Source of the DNA: an uncultured Aquimonas sp.
GTDB lineage: Bacteria; Pseudomonadota; Gammaproteobacteria; Xanthomonadales; Xanthomonadaceae
Length of the DNA stretch: 64,000 nucleotides
Direction: 5' to 3'
Assembly (NCBI RefSeq): GCF_937888285.1
Contig: NZ_CALART010000032.1
Span: 34,425-98,424, forward strand
Shown here piece after piece: positions 60,986 to 64,000 of this stretch. Position numbers and translations under genes: made by a program. The notes under the pieces are model-generated. The model was given only the letters and a program-made list of their open reading frames with translations, did no database searches and was not told the DNA's origin. Every line of letters starts with the position of its first letter. Within the stretch, counting starts at the first letter, position 1.

Positions 60986-61975
60986 ATGCTGTTCATCGGA
61001 ATCGAAGGCCATCAGCTGCGAGCGGACGAAGCGCGTTGGATCGCGCATCCGGCGGTGGCCGGCGTGGTGCTGTTCCGCCGCAACTACGTCGAGCCTGCGC
61101 AGCTGCGCGCGCTGAACGCGCAGATCCGCGAGGCGGGTGACGCTCCACGACTGATCGCGGTGGATCAGGAAGGGGGGCGCGTGCAGCGCTTCATCGAGGG
61201 CTTCACCCGACTGCCGGCGCTGGCGCGCATCGGCGAGGCCTTCGCCGAGCGGCCTGCGCGCAGCCTGGAACTCGCCGGGCAGCACGCCCGGCTGATGGTG
61301 GCCGAGCTGCGTGCCCATGACATCGACCTCAGCTTCGCGCCGGTGGTCGACCTCGGCCGCGGCAACCGAGCCATCGGCGATCGCGCTTTCGCCTCGGAAG
61401 TCGATGCCGTCTGCGCGCTGACCCGCACCTACGTGCAAGCCATGCAGGGCGCCGGCATGCCGGCCACGCTGAAGCACTTCCCCGGCCACGGTTCGGTGCT
61501 GGAGGACACGCATGTCGATGCCGCGCTGGATCCGCGCCCCATCGATCAGCTGATGCACGAGGACCTGCGGCCTTTCGTGGCGGGCATCGAGTCCGGCGCC
61601 GCCGCGGTGATGGCGGCACATGTGCGCTATCCCGCGGTGTGCGAACACCCGGCTGGCTATTCGCAGCGCTGGCTGGGCGAGATCCTGCGCGCTGCGATGG
61701 GCTTCAAGGGTGTGGTGTTCAGTGACGACATCGGCATGGCCGCGGCCAGGTCTGCGGGTGGCGTGGCGGCACGAGTGAACGCCCATCTGGATGCCGGCTG
61801 CGATGTGGTGCTGGCCTGTCATCCCGAACTGGTCGAGGACGCCATCGCCGCTGTCGAAACGCGCGGATCGCCTGCGACCAATCCGCGTCTCGCTTGGCTG
61901 TCGCCGTGCGCCGCGCATGGCCCTGCGCCGGAAGCGCTGGCGCAGGCGCGTGCTAACCTCGCCGCCCTCGTTTGA
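60986..61975 (+). CDS. nagZ: Beta-N-acetylhexosaminidase (NagZ)
   Basis: NagZ removes N-acetylglucosamine from 1,6-anhydromuropeptides in cell-wall recycling in the cytoplasm. The 329-aa GH3 enzyme shows IGIEGHQL, GVVLFRRN, AVDQEGGRVQRF (about residues 58-69), LKHFPGHGS (about 161-169) with the mobile His loop, and the nucleophile Asp in VVFSDDIGM (about 247). Length and motifs are normal. It starts three bases after the rlmD stop and is followed 13 bases later by hpt. Confidence 0.95.
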   Translation: MLFIGIEGHQLRADEARWIAHPAVAGVVLFRRNYVEPAQLRALNAQIREAGDAPRLIAVDQEGGRVQRFIEGFTRLPALARIGEAFAERPARSLELAGQHARLMVAELRAHDIDLSFAPVVDLGRGNRAIGDRAFASEVDAVCALTRTYVQAMQGAGMPATLKHFPGHGSVLEDTHVDAALDPRPIDQLMHEDLRPFVAGIESGAAAVMAAHVRYPAVCEHPAGYSQRWLGEILRAAMGFKGVVFSDDIGMAAARSAGGVAARVNAHLDAGCDVVLACHPELVEDAIAAVETRGSPATNPRLAWLSPCAAHGPAPEALAQARANLAALV

Positions 61976-61988
61976 ACCGGAGCCGGGC

Positions 61989-62543
61989 ATGAAGACCCCG
62001 CCAGCCTTGGTCGATGCGCTGCCGCAGGCCGATCTGCTCTTCGATCGCGCGCCGCTGGAAGCGGCGATCCGTCGCATGGCCGAAGAGATCCGCCGCGACT
62101 ACGCGCAGGACGCACGACCGCCGCTTTTCCTCACCGTGATGAACGGCGGCATGCTGTTCGGCGCCCTGCTGGCGCTGGAGCTGGGCTTCGACGTCGAGTT
62201 CGACTATCTACATGCGACGCGCTATCGCGGCGACACCACGGGCCGCGGCGTCGAGTGGCTGCGCAAGCCGGCGGTGCCCCTGCTGAAGCGCAGGGTGCTG
62301 CTGATCGACGACATCCTCGACGAAGGCCATACGCTGAATGCGGTGATCCAGGCCTGCGAGGCCGAGGGTGCCGCCGACGTACGCGTGGCGGTACTGGCGC
62401 GCAAGGTCCACGACCGCTGCGTGCCCGGGCTCACCGGCGACTACGTCGGCGTCGAGGTGCCGGACCGCTACGTGTTCGGCTTCGGCATGGACTACTACGA
62501 GCAGGGCCGCAACCTGCCCGGCATCTACGCGCTGCGTGATTGA
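61989..62543 (+). CDS. hpt: Hypoxanthine-guanine phosphoribosyltransferase
   Basis: This enzyme makes IMP or GMP from hypoxanthine or guanine and PRPP. The 184-aa protein has the usual layout: LTVMNGGMLFGALLA, YLHATRYRGDTTGRG (flexible loop), the PRPP-binding motif VLLIDDILDEGHTL (about residues 103-116), VHDRCV, and VPDRYVFGFGMDYYEQGRNLPGIYAL. It lies between nagZ and the methylthioinosine phosphorylase gene, whose product is hypoxanthine, so the two fit one salvage route. Confidence 0.95.
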   Translation: MKTPPALVDALPQADLLFDRAPLEAAIRRMAEEIRRDYAQDARPPLFLTVMNGGMLFGALLALELGFDVEFDYLHATRYRGDTTGRGVEWLRKPAVPLLKRRVLLIDDILDEGHTLNAVIQACEAEGAADVRVAVLARKVHDRCVPGLTGDYVGVEVPDRYVFGFGMDYYEQGRNLPGIYALRD

Positions 62544-62864
62544 AACCGATGCGGTGGGCGGCGCGCACCGGTGTTGCATTGGGTGGGCCCCGGCCCACCA
62601 TGGGCTCCACACGTGCTCCGGTGGGGACGCGCGAACGCCCGCGGAACTGGGTGCAGAGCGTACGCGCTCGCGGATCGGCATGACGGACGTGACCTTGGAC
62701 CGAAGGCGTGCACAGGCCATGGTGGGCCAGGGCCCACCCCATGGGATGCGCGATAGAACGGGCAGCGGCCGACCGCGAACTCCATGCTCGCCCCGGTCAA
62801 TGACCTTCGCCGGCCGGTCCGCAACACTCAACACTTCAATTCAACGCAGCTCCTGGAACCGGTG
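62544..62864. other. Intergenic region carrying palindromic repeats
   Basis: No gene is supported between hpt and the phosphorylase. The region is occupied mostly by the inverted-repeat element at 62581-62739 and GC-rich flanks. ATG 62784 opens the same frame as the phosphorylase but adds residues unlike the family. Confidence 0.6.
62581..62739. repeat. MITE-like element with long terminal inverted repeats
   Basis: The left arm (62581-62605) and right arm (62715-62739) are inverted copies of about 25 bases that differ at two or so positions. Each arm is itself a hairpin: GGTGGGCC and GGCCCACC separated by two bases (62582-62599 and 62721-62738). The 109-base interior has no gene. The layout suggests a small mobile palindromic element, without a transposase. 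Confidence 0.65.
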
Positions 62865-63635
62865 ATGGGCATGGAAAACTCCGACATCGTATTGGGCGTG
62901 ATCGGCGGCACTGGCGTGTATCGTCTGGCCAATCTTGAAGGTGCGGAAGGCATCGAGCTGCATACGCCTTACGGCGCGCCGTCCGGGCCGGTGCGCGTCG
63001 GTCGGCTTGCGGGCTTCCGCATCGCCTTCCTGGCGCGCCACGGCGAGGCCCACAGCGTGGCTCCGCATCGCATCAACTACCGCGCCAACGTGCATGCGCT
63101 GCATCAGCTTGGCGTGCCTCGCCTGCTCGGTATCAATGCCGTCGGCGGTATCGGTGAACGCATGGGCCCGCGCGTGCTGGCCGTGCCGGACCAGATCATC
63201 GACTACACCCACGGCCGCCTGGCGAGCTTTTGCGACATGGAAGGCGCCAAGGTCGAGCATGTCGATTTCACCCGTCCCTACACGCCGGCGCTGCGCACCG
63301 CACTGCTGCGCGCAGGTGCTGCGGCAGGCACGCGCCTGGTCGATGGCGGCACCTATGGCTGCACCCAGGGTCCGCGTCTGGAGACCATTGCCGAGATCGC
63401 GCGGATGCGTCGCGACGGCTGTGATCTGGTCGGCATGACCGGCATGCCCGAGGCCGTGCTGGCGCGTGAGCTGGGCATCGAGTACGCCAGTCTCTGCCTG
63501 GTCGCCAACTGGGCGGCCGGCTGCGGCGATGAAGCCGAGATCACGATGGATGAGGTGATGGCCAATATGGCGGCGGCCACCGAAGCCGTGCCGGGTCTGC
63601 TGGCTGCCCTGCTGGCGGAGATGGCCAAGGCCTGA
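62865..63635 (+). CDS. S-methyl-5'-thioinosine phosphorylase
   Basis: The enzyme splits 5'-methylthioinosine into hypoxanthine and 5-methylthioribose 1-phosphate. The 256-aa protein belongs to the PNP/MTAP family: IGGTGVYRL, HTPYGAPSGPVRVG, FLARHGEAHSVAPHRINYRAN, INAVGGIGERM, DQIIDYTHGR, GTYGCTQGPRLET, and VGMTGMPEAVLARELGI. The closest remembered match is Pseudomonas aeruginosa PA3004, which prefers methylthioinosine; MTA phosphorylase is the alternative. ATG 62865 follows GGAA; ATG 62871 is also possible, and 62784 is too early. The product feeds hpt. Confidence 0.85.
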   Translation: MGMENSDIVLGVIGGTGVYRLANLEGAEGIELHTPYGAPSGPVRVGRLAGFRIAFLARHGEAHSVAPHRINYRANVHALHQLGVPRLLGINAVGGIGERMGPRVLAVPDQIIDYTHGRLASFCDMEGAKVEHVDFTRPYTPALRTALLRAGAAAGTRLVDGGTYGCTQGPRLETIAEIARMRRDGCDLVGMTGMPEAVLARELGIEYASLCLVANWAAGCGDEAEITMDEVMANMAAATEAVPGLLAALLAEMAKA

Positions 63636-64000
63636 GGGCTTTCCAGGCCGGCGCCGCGGGTCCGCTGTCTCCGAAGAAACCCGAGCTGACCCACTCGCAC
63701 TTTTTGCAGAGGCCTGCTTGCAGGCGACCGCAGCCTGCGCCCTGCTCACACCCTTGGCCTCTCGATCGGAGCGCACTCAGCGCGCCGCGAGGGGCATGAC
63801 GGTGGCCGTCGGGCGGGGGCGCTCGTCCATGCCAGAGCACTTGATGCAGAGAGCGGCTGAGCGGGCAGGGGGCTGGTGACGTCCACCGAAGGCAGAGCAC
63901 CCTCCGAGCGTGGCTTGTGTCGGGCGCCGGACGCCCGCAGGCTCGTCCCGAATCCCGAATCCCGAATCCCGAATCCCGAATCCCGAATCCCGAATCCCGA
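63636..64000. other. 365-base gene-free right edge
   Basis: No coding region is supported. The only distinct structure is the GAATCCC heptamer array from 63947 to the edge. The stretch before it shows no convincing promoter or hairpin. Confidence 0.5.
63947..64000 (+). repeat. GAATCCC heptamer tandem array running off the window
   Basis: Seven full CCCGAAT units and a partial eighth run to the last base, all identical. The true length is unknown. The same unit occurs three times at 53514-53534. Confidence 0.95.

Noticed and set aside
63947..64000. Tandem repeats as a possible CRISPR array
   Set aside because: The units are 7 bases, directly adjacent, with no spacers and no cas genes.

Overview
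The window is high-GC, densely coded DNA from a gammaproteobacterium, most likely a member of the Lysobacterales (Xanthomonadales), near Rhodanobacteraceae/Lysobacteraceae. This rests on the housekeeping genes (tatABC, clpB, hemH, rlmD, nagZ-hpt-methylthioinosine phosphorylase), on three secreted proteins with an F-x-[DN]-G-F-E motif near the C-terminus, and on short palindromic and GAATCCC heptamer repeats that I associate with this order. No taxonomic search was possible.

Layout. 1-5.3 kb: three leftward genes, namely an exported TPR/CHAT-type protein cut by the window edge, a small lipoprotein overlapping it, and a YfbK-like von Willebrand A lipoprotein. 5.5-7.3 kb: hutF (histidine degradation) coupled to a DUF2784 membrane protein. 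7.9-35.0 kb: the main feature, a five-gene rightward operon of about 27 kb. Three of its four junctions are ATGA overlaps and the fourth is a one-base gap. It encodes a 4521-aa exported protein with about 15 DUF11-like domains and beta-propellers nested inside five of them, a membrane-anchored parvulin-type prolyl isomerase, a 581-aa exported protein, a 2803-aa exported protein, and a Calx-beta/propeller protein. 35.2-40.7 kb: leftward hemH, alpha/beta hydrolase, HDOD protein and asnB. 40.9-44.6 kb: a small exported propeller protein with a C-terminal membrane anchor, a SYLF-domain protein and tatABC. 44.6-46.1 kb: a leftward ABM-VOC fusion and a WYL regulator. 46.2-49.7 kb: clpB with a sigma-32-like promoter, coupled to a Tat-exported SGNH lipoprotein and followed by a good terminator. 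49.8-53.3 kb: an 1174-aa exported FG-GAP/PKD/discoidin protein. 53.5-59.5 kb: a lipoprotein hydrolase, a striking multi-hairpin intergenic element, a cation/proton antiporter, a choice-of-anchor-D protein and an MsbA-like ABC exporter. 59.7-63.6 kb: rlmD, nagZ, hpt and methylthioinosine phosphorylase. The right edge is a GAATCCC tandem array running out of the window.

How the genes may work together. The 27-kb operon looks like a co-produced set of very large, beta-rich envelope or surface proteins with its own periplasmic folding catalyst. No dedicated secretion machinery is encoded beside it, so outer-membrane passage or anchoring must use systems elsewhere. The FxDGFE motif is shared by the first and last proteins of the operon and by the 1174-aa protein at 49.8 kb, which suggests a common sorting or export route. 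The Tat genes in the window could serve the neighbouring twin-arginine SGNH lipoprotein. Methylthioinosine phosphorylase and hpt form a short purine-salvage route through hypoxanthine.

No rRNA, tRNA, CRISPR array, transposase or prophage genes were recognised. All function calls come from reading motifs by eye; none was checked against a database.
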